From positions 1-52,418 of the IMG/VR virus record IMGVR_UViG_3300029319_009278: a stretch of DNA of 52,418 nt; one strand, given 5' to 3'. How positions within the stretch are numbered: position 1 is the first letter of the stretch; the number at the start of each line of letters is the position of its first letter. The notes below the pieces were generated by a model. It worked only from the letters and a program-made list of their open reading frames with translations. It was not told the DNA's origin and made no database searches. Of the stretch, positions 9,248 through 22,800 are shown piece by piece. The stretch is from a virus. Position numbers and translations under genes: made by a program.

Positions 9248-12200
9248 TTATTGTCCCCTCAAGATAAAGTAATTATTGTAAGTAGGTAAGTCAAATATAT
9301 CTTTAGAAACTACTTCTGGTGTAAACTCTGTTTTGTTTTCTGAGATATCACTAGGCTCAAACTTGCGCCATCGGCACAAAAATGTTTTGTCGTAGTTCTG
9401 TCTATAAGATGCAAAATCGAATTTTTTCCATATTGGGGCGGATACTTTTGACACAAACCCCTCTGTATTTATATCAACATCATTAAATCTTGAACTAACA
9501 TTTTCTGTGTCCATGTTATCAAAACCAGCAAGATATTCCAACACTGCTATTTGTTTATAGTTCATCCAGAAAGCTAACATTTTTGCATACACTTTCATCG
9601 GGTCTCTGATTGACACATAATCGGGGAAGCTCTCTCCGGGCACTACGGCGCTGATTATTTTGTTCTCTGGTCCGGCATCTTGGTCCTCTAATTCTATTCG
9701 AATAGCATCAAAGCCTGTTCCTAAAATAGTTTGTGATTGAGCCACCGCAGTTACATATAAAGATTTCATCTGATTAGGATAAAAAGACAAGGGACCCTCT
9801 ATCATGCTTTTTACATTTTGCGAGGTTATGCCTATTTTTTCTACGTCAGCAAGGCTAGAGTTAAAAGGTTCTGCTTCGTAGCTCGACAAAGCATTTGCCG
9901 AGGGACGCAATTCTAGTTCTCCCAAGATATTGAACAAAAGTTTAATCGCAGGTTTAGCTGCATTTTTTTCTTGCTGTTCTTTTTCTCCAGCCTGGTCGGT
10001 GTCTTTTATTTCCGTCAGCACGCCAAAAGAGCCCGTAGCATTAATTGAAAATGGTGCGTTAACCTCATCTAAAATTTTATTGTACCCATCATTGTTCGAA
10101 CTATTTTCTCCGAAAACTGTCTGGAAAAGACCTACAGGTTCTAGCCCATTTTTGTTAAGCAAACCCATAGCTTTTTTTGTTTTTTGCGGTTTGCTTGTTA
10201 TTTTAGGAGCCTCTTGTTGTTTAGTGGACTCTTTCACATAGCACGAATAGTGCTGCAACTCTCCTAAAACAGATGTAGCTAATTGTGCAGGAGAAGCAAT
10301 ACCGGGGACCCTCAACTCATAAAATGGGTGATTTAAATACTTTGTCTCCCTCGTTGAATTTATAATGTCATAAAACATCTCTGCGTATCGATTTATATCA
10401 TATTTTGCAACGTTTTGATTAGGGTTCCTATATGATGGCTGATTGAGTCTGTCCTCGCCGTATACTTTTATGGTTCTTGGGGTAAAAAATTGGTAACTAG
10501 AATCCACGTACCCCGGCACATTATTTTCTATCGTGGTGTCTGTATTTTGGTCTGTTACATAATTTCCAAAATATTTGTTAAACTCTAGCTGCGCTCTTTC
10601 GTCTAAAAATGCTTTAGAATACGTCGGCATCCCCATGGCATTTTCAATGTCTCCTCTTTCTTCAGTTGACATGTAATTATAACCTGTTTCGTATTGCCGA
10701 CCAAACTCAAAAAGGTTATCAAAATATATTTCCGCTTTCAGGATATTTGCCTTGTTGTGGTTTCTGCTAGAAACATCTGACCTTCTTATTGTACCTTGTC
10801 CATACAAATCTTTGGGGAAGGAGTTTTTCAGAACTTTTTCCAAAGAAACGGCCAAGCTTTTAATGTAGTCGGCTATTTTCTTAAGACCAATAGCCTCTCT
10901 TGCGTTCATTAGCGATAAAAGCATGGTTTGTAAACTTTCAGCATTTGCACTTGAAACTCTTGAAAAAACTCTTAAAAACTCAAGGTATATATCTATTTGC
11001 TGCTCAACAAATGTATTTGCTGTCACATCTCCATAAAGAATGTTTCCCATGGGTACAATACGTAAACCAGAAGCAGGATCATACAACCCTAGACCGTTGG
11101 CGATAGGAAATGACACATTAGGTTGTGCTTGTCCTATAGGAGGTGAGTTAATGATAAAATCATACACCCTCATTACTTGGTTTTCCGCTATTCTTAAAGA
11201 TTTAGCTGCTCTTCTAATAAAGTTTTCAGCGGGGTCAGACACATGTATCTCAACGCCATATTGATAAACAGATACGTTTTGAACCAATTTGTCATCTTTT
11301 AATATATCATATCCCTCAAAAAATACAATATTACTATCCGAAGGTGGAGTCTCCTCTAGAAATACATCGGACAAGACTGTTGGTGTCTGTACTATAGTTT
11401 CTGGATACGTATAGGAGGGTCCTGTTGTTTTTGTTTTTAGCATTGTGCCCAGTCTATTTGTTGGCACTTGTGGCGTGGAGTCAACTATTCTTTTCTTCAT
11501 CTTAACAGAAATAATTTGCGCTCTCTCATTATCCTGCAAAATTTCTTGCATTGGGAAGCTATCATTGGGATCTTGTATTCTTTTATAAAGCCAAGGGAAT
11601 TGACTAGAAACGCTCAAAAAAGCTGACTTATCAAAAGAAAAGCAATACCTCGCATAATCAAATTCACACTTCGTTATCCAGAGTTCGGAAAAATAATTGC
11701 TGTTTGATATTATGTCTGCTGTGCTTTCTTTTATGTCGCTTGAAGTTATCATCTCTTCATAAAAGGTTTTGTATATTAGATTTTCTACATTCTCAAGCGT
11801 CACGACCTCTGCGTTGGACATATCTTCTAATTTGTTAGCATTTGGCGCTACATTAATAATATCTAGGGGTATTGGCTTAACCACTGGGGTTTCAGGTACT
11901 TGCTTCTCAAACGATGTCCTTCTTCCAATCGGAGTACAGACACTTACAAACCCAGACCCAATATCAAGACTCACTCTCCTATCCCTACGATCACGACCCT
12001 TTTCGGCTGGTATTATTATCCCAGGAGGCAATACATTGTTGATATTATTATACACGAAAGCATAAAAGCTCAAATGATTAAGTTCAGTTCTTTCGTATTC
12101 CTGTCCGAAGCCAATCCTTAAAACAACTGGTCTTAGCTTAATCCTTCTAATATTCGACTGTCCAGCCGGACTTGTTACCAAAACTGTGTTGTCTATATCC

Positions 12201-12814
12201 ATCATGCCAAATCCCGAGGAGTCTTTTTGAATCATTTCCTCCAGGGGTGCATCGTAAATCGCCACATTACCAAGAACACTATTCCTATCATAATAAAGAG
12301 GTTTGGGCCTTTGGTTGTTGGTTATTGTTGATATGTATTCAGCATTAAATGGTCCTTCTGAATCCAGTAATCTGTTAAGGCGCAGAGTCATTGCCTCTGA
12401 TCCTTTTTTCTTTAGCAACGCTCTCACAAAGTCTTGAGCGCCATCCGTTCCCTTTGAGGGCATTTTGTTCTGTAAAAATTCATTAAATCTTTGTGATACA
12501 AGGTCCAACTCTTCAGAGTTTTGATTGTTCAGGCACGCTATAATCCTAACCCTAAACCTTTCTAAAGACTTACTATTATTAAACCATGCAGCCTTTGAGC
12601 CTGGCTTGACTTTTGAAAAGTTTGACTGGGGTATCGAGGCAGCGAAAGATATTGTTTTTACTTCTTCTTTTTTATCTTCAATAAGTGCAGCGTTTGTAGT
12701 AATTCTAATCTCTTCGCACTCAATATAAGGGTAATCACTCTCTGTGTAAGAGGTGTTCTCCTCCTTGTCGAGAGTTTGATCCATTGCTATAAAAAAATCT
12801 TTTATTCGTTTCAT
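9248..12814 (-). CDS. Large unrecognised virion-module protein
   Basis: 1188 residues, no recognised family. The N-terminal 45 residues are acidic; the body mixes helical segments (about 640-690, around SLVNAREAIGLKKIADYIK-like sequence) with beta-rich stretches. It contains Lys/Gln-rich linker sequence near 860-880 (KITSKPQKTKKAMG). No signal peptide, membrane segment or catalytic motif is visible. It sits between the 341- and 1232-residue genes and abuts the latter with no gap, suggesting coupled production. By location it is a tail or baseplate-associated structural protein; a chaperone or scaffold role is not excluded. Confidence 0.75.
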   Translation of the reverse strand: MKRIKDFFIAMDQTLDKEENTSYTESDYPYIECEEIRITTNAALIEDKKEEVKTISFAASIPQSNFSKVKPGSKAAWFNNSKSLERFRVRIIACLNNQNSEELDLVSQRFNEFLQNKMPSKGTDGAQDFVRALLKKKGSEAMTLRLNRLLDSEGPFNAEYISTITNNQRPKPLYYDRNSVLGNVAIYDAPLEEMIQKDSSGFGMMDIDNTVLVTSPAGQSNIRRIKLRPVVLRIGFGQEYERTELNHLSFYAFVYNNINNVLPPGIIIPAEKGRDRRDRRVSLDIGSGFVSVCTPIGRRTSFEKQVPETPVVKPIPLDIINVAPNANKLEDMSNAEVVTLENVENLIYKTFYEEMITSSDIKESTADIISNSNYFSELWITKCEFDYARYCFSFDKSAFLSVSSQFPWLYKRIQDPNDSFPMQEILQDNERAQIISVKMKKRIVDSTPQVPTNRLGTMLKTKTTGPSYTYPETIVQTPTVLSDVFLEETPPSDSNIVFFEGYDILKDDKLVQNVSVYQYGVEIHVSDPAENFIRRAAKSLRIAENQVMRVYDFIINSPPIGQAQPNVSFPIANGLGLYDPASGLRIVPMGNILYGDVTANTFVEQQIDIYLEFLRVFSRVSSANAESLQTMLLSLMNAREAIGLKKIADYIKSLAVSLEKVLKNSFPKDLYGQGTIRRSDVSSRNHNKANILKAEIYFDNLFEFGRQYETGYNYMSTEERGDIENAMGMPTYSKAFLDERAQLEFNKYFGNYVTDQNTDTTIENNVPGYVDSSYQFFTPRTIKVYGEDRLNQPSYRNPNQNVAKYDINRYAEMFYDIINSTRETKYLNHPFYELRVPGIASPAQLATSVLGELQHYSCYVKESTKQQEAPKITSKPQKTKKAMGLLNKNGLEPVGLFQTVFGENSSNNDGYNKILDEVNAPFSINATGSFGVLTEIKDTDQAGEKEQQEKNAAKPAIKLLFNILGELELRPSANALSSYEAEPFNSSLADVEKIGITSQNVKSMIEGPLSFYPNQMKSLYVTAVAQSQTILGTGFDAIRIELEDQDAGPENKIISAVVPGESFPDYVSIRDPMKVYAKMLAFWMNYKQIAVLEYLAGFDNMDTENVSSRFNDVDINTEGFVSKVSAPIWKKFDFASYRQNYDKTFLCRWRKFEPSDISENKTEFTPEVVSKDIFDLPTYNNYFILRGQ

Positions 12815-12824
12815 TTTATATTAC

Positions 12825-13850
12825 CTAATCACATGGATCATCCGGACTACTCGGGACTCCTGAATATATTCCTTCGCTTGGGACAGAAACTCTTCTTATA
12901 TGCAAGTCGTCTATTTCTTTATCTGTTCTAATGTTTAGATAATACTCAACAAACGTGTCATCAAGATCCGGATACAGGTCTTCTATGCTCTCTTCCCCTT
13001 GTCCTAGGTTAATAGTAAGATCATCTGGGTCTCCAATCAATCTCTCTACTTCATTCTCTACACTTTCCTGATCGACAAAAAACAGTTTTCTTAATGGGGC
13101 TGCTGCGCCGGCTTCTCTTTGTACTCGTGTTGGTCGCAAAACCTTAAAGACCTCTATGTCAAAATTTTCATTTGCTTTGAAAATTGAGTTTACCTCTTGG
13201 ACATCAATTATTAGCTTATTATCTTCAAGCAAAAGCCAGTACGGCAACATAACCTCTTGTCCATCGACAGCCCCAGGAATTTGTGACACCAAATAATCAA
13301 TATCTATGCTACAAGATATTTTGGGAACAGACAGAATTTGATCTTCAGTATAAGATACTCCATGCACAGTATTTTGTTTTCTGCTTCCTGTTGCGCTACC
13401 ATTAAAATCAACACTACCAGGCAAAGTTTTTATTTCCCAAGATGGCGCATATTCACTAAACGGACTACTGCTACCAATTGGCCTCATAAACTTATTGTTT
13501 GCTTGGTTCTCTCTCTCAAACGGGTCGCCCTGTATTGTGGCTAAATCTGCGTTTGTGCCATTAAGAATAACACCCTGAAATGTTTTTTGTAAGCTTGGCC
13601 TGGGCGTGTCTTTAATACGAGTTACAATTTGGTTCTGCACTTCAGACGCTGGCGGGCGATACGACGGGGCTCCTGGGTCGCCAACTGGAAATTCAGATCC
13701 CGTCGCCGAATATTGCAAATCATACAAAATATCATCATCAAAAAATGAATAGTACTCCGGCTTGAACTTCCCCTGGGAATATAAATGTCTCCCATGAGGC
13801 GTAAGCTCTATTTGAATAACTTCCTCTTTTCTATTGATGAACTTTGACAT
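12825..13850 (-). CDS. Putative virion structural protein with shared N-terminal module
   Basis: 341 residues. Residues about 13-45 (IELTPHGRHLYSQGKFKP, then FFDDDILYDL) match the pattern of the N-terminus of the protein at 4424-5470, pointing to a common domain, perhaps a docking unit. The C-terminal half is strongly acidic (about 265-341) with many Asp and Glu and ends in PDDPCD. The 28-base gap upstream carries no Shine-Dalgarno and instead holds a plus-strand TAAATA word. It lies directly after the giant 3733-residue gene, so it may help attach or fold that protein; this is inference. Confidence 0.78.
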   Translation of the reverse strand: MSKFINRKEEVIQIELTPHGRHLYSQGKFKPEYYSFFDDDILYDLQYSATGSEFPVGDPGAPSYRPPASEVQNQIVTRIKDTPRPSLQKTFQGVILNGTNADLATIQGDPFERENQANNKFMRPIGSSSPFSEYAPSWEIKTLPGSVDFNGSATGSRKQNTVHGVSYTEDQILSVPKISCSIDIDYLVSQIPGAVDGQEVMLPYWLLLEDNKLIIDVQEVNSIFKANENFDIEVFKVLRPTRVQREAGAAAPLRKLFFVDQESVENEVERLIGDPDDLTINLGQGEESIEDLYPDLDDTFVEYYLNIRTDKEIDDLHIRRVSVPSEGIYSGVPSSPDDPCD

Positions 13851-13878
13851 ATATTAAATACTAATCAATAAGAATATT

Positions 13879-16800
13879 TTAGTATCCTCCGCCGAAATTT
13901 CCACCGCCGCCACGGTTGTTTGCCCCAAGTCCCCGAATAGCGGCGACGTTTACTCTTGGTGTTCTAGCGATTGCTGCAACATTTCTAACTGGATTTGCTC
14001 TGGGTGGGGCTGGTGCAGGGGCGGGACTAGCAGCCTGAACTCGCATCGCTGGACTAGGGGCTGCCCGAGGCGCTAGCACTGGGGCGGTAACAACAGGGGC
14101 TGCCACTGCCCTAGGGGCCATGTCCGCTATATTTGTTCGAGCAACGTTGACAGGTGCCTGAATATTTGGTCTAACCTGTACTGGTGGTTGAATCATAGGA
14201 CTTGGAGGCAACGTGGGCAATGTCTGCAAAAGCGGGGCTGGTCTCACTCCAGATAAAACTGCCGGGGTTATCTTTGGCGGCTTGAAAGGGGTTGGCAGTC
14301 CAGACTCAAAAGTAAGCGTTTCTCCCTCTTGAACATTCTGAACTTCTTTGTCGAGGTCTGGTCTGAACCCTACGGTGGCTGTCAGTTTTGAGCTTTCTAT
14401 TAAAGAACAATAATCATAAGGCCAGTTAAATGTATTGAAACCTTTGCCGAACTCTTCTGTAAAGTAAAGATTTTTTGTATACATAGCTCTTTGAGCTTCA
14501 AGTCTTCTTCTCTCTTCTTCCGGCAAATCTTTCGATATAGCGCCAAAAATTCTATTGTAAGCTCTAGCGTCGATTCCACCATTAATTTCGTTAAAAATAA
14601 GTTCTGAATAGGAGCCCACACCTTGTTGCTTAACTTTAAATATGAGCCACTTAATCCCTGGGTTAAATGAGTTCATGTCTTTTAAAACTGTCGTGTCCAA
14701 GAGATCCACCCTGGGGTGTCCGTTGCTTGGCAATCCCAATTCGACTTCCTTCTGTAAGATCTCTGGGAAAATTGTTCTCTTGTCGGGACCAGCGTCTTCG
14801 CCCGGCATATAATGATCAATCGAAGTCATGTCCACAGTCATGGTTGTTCCAATATCCGGTAATACGCCTTGCCATATATCTGCTAAATCTTGAGTTGATA
14901 AGTTGATTGTGTGCTCAAGAAGATAGATTACAGGAACAGAGATTTCTTCCTGGCTGTACAGCATCTTGTTATAGTCATCCGGATCGCCACCCTCGAAAGG
15001 ATTTATGTATTGTGGTATCGATGGATAATTTGGAGGCAACAGTTTCCACAAAGATTTTTTAAGTGACGGCGGGAAGGAATATTTTGTAAAAGCCTTTCTA
15101 AATTCTTTTATCTTTGGTCCTAACATGTCTGGATTTGCTTTAAGTGTCATCGCCTCTGTTCTTCCTGTTTTCCCATCATGGTAGAAAGGCATTGCAACGA
15201 TAGCTTCAGAAATTGTTTTTTGCCCATTTGATGCCAACTGTCCAACTCGCTTTGCCCTCAATGGGTCAAACTCTCCGGCGGGCATAATCTCTTCGTCCTT
15301 AAATCCAACCAGGCTAGCTAAAGAGCCGATGTTTCTTCCAGAGTCTGATACTTCTTTTGATATTTTCTTGACAGGCTGTACAAGTCCTGTTCCGTGACTC
15401 GTTGATTCAGAACCCGTTGGGTTACCCAGTAGTTTAAACTCTAGAGTATCGGCGGCGACATCAGAGATGTATAAATAAATACCTTGAGATGCGCTTGGCA
15501 TAATTCCGTAATCGTGCCACTGCCCAAAGGTTGGCTGATCGAAATCCCCCGGATACAGGGAGGACGAGTACGCATAATCTGTGCCTAGTGAATTGGCAGC
15601 ACCAGCATGGTCAAGAGCAGGACATTCCCATTTTGGCATAATAACCCACCTATTTGGGTCAATAGGAGTCATCTCATCACTGCCTTCTGTGGGGAACCTA
15701 TTATCAATTACAATCGTAGCGTCCAAGTCTTGTCGATTTTGCCATGCCCTATTCCATCCATACCTTGGTGTTCCGCTTGTTGACTTCACTCCCCCAGTCA
15801 GATCAACATAGGAACCAGAATCAAAATCGTAATAAAAGCCATTTTCATTTACATAATCTACAGTTATGTTTTCAAAAATTTGTCTAAGTGTTACGTCTCC
15901 AGAAGAGTTAGGCAAGTAAGTTAACCTTGCTATACTTGGTCCATAGTAATATGTCGGAGTATAGGGAGCAAACTCACCTCTATGCTCTGGCCAGCTTCGA
16001 CCTGGCGGAAGTCCACCAGAAGTATCAAAAGACGCTGTAAAAAGATGTGCGTTGCTTATTTTACTGCCAGCACCTATATGGTCCCAATCGTCCGACCCTG
16101 TTGCAGTTGGCATACCAAAGGCATAAGGATTATTATAAAGATTATATTTGTCTGTTTTCCTTAAACCTATTTCCATAACGTAAGCTGTGTTGCCGTCAAC
16201 GCTAACAGTTCTTGCTTCATCTTGATTTGCTGCTTGAATACCAGCAGGTCCGGGCTGTGCCTTTCTGGGTATTTCTGCAACAAACTTTGTCATAAAGCCA
16301 CCCTCTGGTTTTTCTTCTAGGAAAAATTGTGGTATAGCAGCCAGGTAATTTGAAATCGCTAACCTATAAAGAGTGTCGTCTGTAGGAGCAACATCCGCCG
16401 GGGAGTCTGCATCTCTATTCCCGCTTAAGCGCACTGAAGCTGAAACATCCATGTAAAGAACCTTGTTAATATCAGACAACATAATTGGACTCTTGTCGTC
16501 TCCGATATACTTCAGAGGCTTTAAAATTCCTTCAAAGGGAATTACATCTGGATACCACATTTTTGCAACGTCGTGATCAGAGAAGTCATAATTATTATCT
16601 TGCAACCCGACATTTCTTCTTCGACGTCCGCCGGGAATTTGACCGGCAAGCGAGGAACTATATCTGGTGTTCAACGATGCACTTAAAGGTCCTGTTAGTG
16701 GTTGACTTATGCTTTCAGATACTAGGACTGGGTTGTGAAATCCGCCAGCGCCGGTAACTATACCGCTTCTTACCAGCGGATACTCAACTGCGACGCCGCC

Positions 16801-19800
16801 CTTGATGGAATTATACAAAATCCCAGGAGCAAAAAATGGTCTTAACAGTGTTCGCCAACGTGCTGGCGATGATGCTGACAACGTTGGCTGACCAGAAGCA
16901 AGTGGTCCGAATTTTGTCTGCTCTGAATAAGACCTAGAGAAAAGAGTTGCTATTTCCAAACTTCTCAAGACTGGATAAAAGCCATCATATGGCAAGAGCT
17001 TAATAGTCGAATCAGACTCAAGCTTAAAATGCCTAGGACTCTTGTTGACTCTCAAATCAGTTGAATTCTTGCCCATGAAAGAACCAAGAAAGTCCATAAC
17101 CTCTGTTGTTCCATAGCGAGGCATAAAATCTGGATTTCTTGAATCAGCACCAGATGGCGCTGCATTCACTGATGCACCAACCGATGCAGTCTGAGGATTG
17201 TAAACTCCAGTCAATTCAAGAGATGAAGACAGCGGAACAAGTGCTGTACTCTTATCCTTCATGCTTTCTATGTGGGAACTGATTCTAAATTCTGGAATAA
17301 TTGTCTTGTCTTTGCTGGAGTTTTTGACTTCTTTTACCCACTCATCATAATTTTTATAAAACGGAAACCGAGCAGGAGCCGATTGTCCCCTCTGTGGACC
17401 ATCTACATACATTCTGCTGTAAGGGGCGGACCAGTATGGGAACGAATAATAGCCACCAGGCGAGTTTTGTATGGCAACAAACTTTCGATCAGTCCCACCG
17501 TATTCCGTTAGGTAAAGTTCAGTTGGTGCCGAGTATACATAAATTGCATTGTTTATGCTAGATGTTCCATAGCGTATACCTCCCGAACCCATTGTAGAAA
17601 CTGGCAGTGAGGCGACGGGTATGGGGGCTGTACCAGAAATTTGACCAAATCTCCCAGATCCGCTCATGATTCTACCAAATTGTGGCATCATCAACTCGCC
17701 TGCTGGCATTGTGTTAGTCATTGTTTCGTATATTTTTGTTACAATAGTTCTGGTTTGTCCGTCTGCCGGGTCAGCGGGTGTAATATATGTAACGCTTGAG
17801 AAGAAAGCCCCCTGGTGTCCTATAACATTAAGATCACCTGCTTTAGAAAAATAGTGAGAATCCAACGGCCACGCTGATCCAGTACCTAATCTAAACGCTT
17901 CTGTTGGGTCTAGGGTACCAGTGTTTATGTCCAAGGTTCCTGTGGGGAACTGTTCATCAAATCTGGTTTCGTAACCTTGAGAAGTTCTAAAAGCTCCGTA
18001 ATAAGTACCCTCACCATCCTTTTGGCGAGCGGCGGCCCTTAATGGGATCGGTCCCATTTTATTTCTAGTCCACTGTCTGTTTACGTAACTTAAATTTCTC
18101 TCGTCCTCAAAAAACTGTGTTGAAGGTGCTCCATAATTGGGGTTGGCTGGTAGTCCGACATTGCCAACTTGTGGATTATCTTCTCTCCAGAAATCATTCA
18201 CAAACGAAAGTCTTTGTTTTGTACCGGACAAATATGTGTTGGAAGCTTTAGGGTAGATCGTTTCGGAATAGAGAAGCCCCTTGACCAAATTAATTCCTGT
18301 TGTCGTTGGCGGGACTTTTTGTGCTACGTTATCCCTGATTACCTCGTATGGCTTTCTAATTTGTCCCAACCTAAACTTGGGATTATTCTTAAACATTAGG
18401 TTAAGATCAGCATTGGCAAATCCTTGGATATCATTTCCGTATGAATATTCTAGGGTCACATCAACCGTGTCTTCATAATCAGTTTTTGCTGGTGTTCCTC
18501 TGACGGATGTTATCTTTTGTGTAAGCGGTCTATACTTTGAAGAGATAGGTGGCTCGACAACTTTTTTTGAATAGGAAGAAGTTATCGTGTTTCCAGCTTG
18601 ATCAGTGTATATTCTAGTTCCTGTTCCGACTTCTTTCTTTGTGTCTATTTCAAATTTTTCGCCATCAAAAAGTTTTCTATTGTTTGCTCCCAAAGGCTTT
18701 GTTACGGGAGGAATTTCAAAGATGTTGTTTTTCGACTGATAGCGGCCGGCGCTGGTTTGTCCTGCCCTGGTCTGAGACCATGGGGCATTTCCCCGGTTTT
18801 TATCCCACACATATTGTATCTCGCCCGAAGATCCAGTGTATACAGAATTGCCGAAGTATGAATCTCTTCTATCGCTACCATGGGAGAAAGCCGCTGGGGT
18901 GTGAGTTGATGCGGCTGCTGATTCTTGTCTGTAAACTGGGGTGCTATTGCCATTTGCTCCGGGGACATCTTGGGTGCAACTTACAACATAAGTTCCAAAT
19001 GCTGCTGCGACTTCTGCCGTTATCGACAAATCACCGTTTGAATTCGCAGTATTTATCGCTATCGAGAGAGCCGTTGCCGCAGCCTCGTTATCCGAAGCAC
19101 CCGCCACGCCATATGTATATTCTGTTGAAGAATTTCTTGTTACCGAGTTAAGTGAGTCACCCTTTGCAGCAGTAAAGGTCACAGTCCTCTGGCTGGCACC
19201 ACTGTTCCCGTTGTTGTCTTTAAGGTCAACCTCTGATGTATCCAAGTCACTGTCAGAAGTTACATTGTTCACAAAAAATCCGCCGCCACTGGAGGCTTTG
19301 GCTGGTGCGTAAAGCGACGAACTAACAAGGGTAATGTCTTTAGGGTATCTTGAGCCCGACATAACATATTCTTGGTAATTGACTCCCCCACTTGGTTCTA
19401 ATTCGGATGTAGTACCCGACAATGCAATAAACCATTTGGACCTATCTGCATCCGGAATCGGTCGTGCTATGTAGGCATTGTCAAACGTTGATGCGGTGTA
19501 ATATGTTTCAATTTTACTTGCCCAACTACCTTGGTTACTAAATTGTTTTATTCTTTTAGTTCCGTTTCTTTGAGTTTTGTGATGCTGGCTGACTCCGCCA
19601 GATAAATACCCAAAACTTAAGAACCCAGAAAATGGGGATGGGAATGTCTGTGGACCATTGGCTGTAAAAGCCGAAATTGTTAACCCTGTATTATCTGCTA
19701 GGGTTCCTCCAAAAGTAACACCATCAGCATCAGATCCGTGAGTCTTTCTTCTCAATGTTACAACGGGTGGAGTGCCACCGCCACCACTTGCAATTACTTT

Positions 19801-22800
19801 TATAGGAACAGCAGTTGGTTCGCCATCAGCAGATGTAAATTGGTCAACCCATATACCAAGGCTAGTAAATAAGGCTAAAGCAAGATTGTCATCATCGGCT
19901 CCAGAGGACAACCCACTAATACCAATCGTAGTTGCGTTAGAAGAATTGGGATTAGTAGAAGCATCTAAAGTTGCAGAATATGTATTTCCGTCAATTTCTA
20001 ATGTGAGAGTTTCGCCGTTTGCAAATTGTGCGCTATTTAAAGTTATTGAGCCCGAGGAAAAACCAAATTTATTTACACCCTCATTTAACAAATCAAGTGT
20101 AGATACTGACCTGAACCCTTGCGTTGTGTTTGCTCCGTACACAAACATTATAGTTTCTGAAGAGCCTGTAAAGCCTCCAAAGGCGACGTGCTCCTTAAGT
20201 CCTCTTGAGAGGTTTTGACGAACCGGAACATTCCTAAAAGGAAGGGCGTTATTTGGAGAAAACTGGTTTGATGGCACATCTCTAAACTGTGCTTTCGAAT
20301 CTAACTTGCTACCCGGTGCAGCAAATCTTTGCACCAAGATAGATTTTGTTTTTTTCGGTGTACCAATCTCTCTTGGATTGTTAAAATCTACACTTCCAGT
20401 TCTTCCTTGGTTTCGAATTATTGGCGGCGTGAGAAAAGCAGATGGTAAGGAGCCACTAGCCAAAGATGATGTATAATAATTGCTTAAATTGAAGGCAAAG
20501 TCAGTATTTGTTGCAGCACGATCTTGTGTGAATACAACTTCATAATTTCTTGAGTAGTTACCCAGGACGCTTACTCCGCCAGTAAGCAAGGGCACAGACC
20601 CATGAGCATCTAAAATTGTGCCTGATGTTTTTATGTTGGCAATGTTTACGGACCTGTGGACACCCAAGCCTTTTGTGTAGTGACCTTTAGGCGTATCTGA
20701 TACCTCATGAATACTAAATGTTCCAGCACCGTTGTCTGTTAAGGATAAATTAAATGATTCTTTTCTCCCGAAAGGGGAACCATTTGAGCCCGATGGAGTC
20801 AGTGGGGCGACGGATCTTGCTTGTGCTCCTCCAACATGTGCAAGCGTAAATGGACCTTGCAACGCTGTTGTTTTTTGGTGCAGGTTTGCTAAATCTACAT
20901 TTGTCATCCCTTGTACAACAAGCTCTGCTTGGTAGCCATTTGTCACAGACGAACTTATAGCGGTGAACGGTGATAACAACTCTCCAGAATAGTTGCCCTC
21001 GCCGTATGAAGACGAGTAAGTCCTTGTCTTCTTAAGGTTGGGGACAATCACATCTTTAGAATATTTTTCTTGTTCAAATCCGCCAAAAGAAAGGTTTATG
21101 ATGCCAGGGTTTTGTCTGTTTATTTTATTAGTCTTGTAAGAATTGATTCCTATATCGACAACAAGATTAGACAACCTTGATGCATCAATTCGATAAACAG
21201 AACCTGAAAGGTTGGGGTAATTTTTGACCTGATCAAATATCGCTCTCCTAGAGGCCATAACCCCTGTGTCGGATGAAGATATGACTAGGTTTTCTCTTTC
21301 TGCTTGATACTTCCACCAATAAGAATGATTTGATTCTTCTTGTATAATTGGAGTTAGTTTTAGACCACCAAAGCCGTGATAGTTTCCTATTCTGTCCTTG
21401 TTTACTACCCCACCAGCCTGGACAGAGTTTTGAGGGAAGGGTATTGGGGGAGTCCTGATGTCCACTTCAAGAACATTGCCATTATCATTTTTGTTGTATT
21501 TTTGAGGTCCAACAAACTTATGATGGTATTTTGGTCTCTCAAGTAGATGACTCTCCACCATAGTTCGAAGCGACGATGCGTGCCTAGAAGATGCGGGAAA
21601 CATCTGCTGGAGCATTTGTCCTATTGACATGTCGATCCACTTATAATAATCAAGATACTTCTGTAGATCTGGTGTGTTGCCGACTCTCCTAAAGAACACT
21701 TCTCTTAGCTTTTCCATTGACTTGTAATTTGGTCTGTATTTATTGACAGGCTCACCAATAAGATTGTTAAGCTCATCGATAGACGCAAAAAGCTCAAGCA
21801 TAGTTCTGGAAATGCTTTGGTACATGCTTTTTTCTGCGGAGAAATAATAATTTGTTGGTCTTAAGTTTGTCCCAAACACTCGAACGTCTGTATCAAGGAC
21901 GCTAATCATGTCGTCCCCTATTGCATATTCGGGTAACATTTTGTTCTCTGCATAAACATATTCTTTTCGGGCAGGCGTGCCTGATTCAGCAAAAAACTGT
22001 CCCTTACCTGTATGTTTTGCCAGGTTTATTTTACTATAAAGCGACCCTTGTCTTATGGCTTCGTTTGCATGAGGCAGTCCGGCCGCTTGTCTTTCAGCAG
22101 CTTCAAACACATTTGATCCTGAAGAATAGTCCGTGACCGTAAAGGTTCCATCTGTTGCGCTGCTTGTAATGTTTGCGAAATTCCAATGCAGGGCGAGCGT
22201 CTCAATTTTTGGTACGTAAACATTAGGACTATCATCTTGATAAGAATAAGCATTTCGATACGGATTTATTCTACCCCATGAGTTAACCTCTCTGGCGTGT
22301 ACATCTATTGTTCCTGTGGGTATTTTATCTGTCCAGTACCTTAAGCTTGAAATTCTTGCATCAGAAGAGTCAAGAATAGACCCTGTAAAGTTTGTTCTGT
22401 GAGCACCAGCGTATAATCTCTTTCTGTTTACCAATGTAGCAGAACCACTAAAGTAGCTCATTCCGCCATCAATGTCAGATGATCCAGTAAAACTAGAAGA
22501 AACATAGAAGCTATTTCTTTTTATACCCGAATCGTAATTAACACCATAAAATGTCAGAGTATATGCAGAGCCTGTTGCCAGTGTATCATTTAAATTTTTC
22601 CAATTTTGGTAAGCGGGAGCCGCACCAAGAGCGCCAGTTACAAAGGGGTACTTTGTGGGACTGAGAGTTAGGGAAAAATTCCACTTTTGATTGTCATAAA
22701 CGTCTGGAAACACAGGGCTGTTTAGTATTAAATCTCCAACCCTGTTTCTAACTTGAAAATAAGCACCTTTTAGTCTAGATTTTTCGCCAGCCGTATCGCC

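Noticed and set aside
18639-19151. Plus-strand frame of 170 codons in the giant gene
   Set aside because: It is antisense inside a single 11 kb coding frame; no start context.
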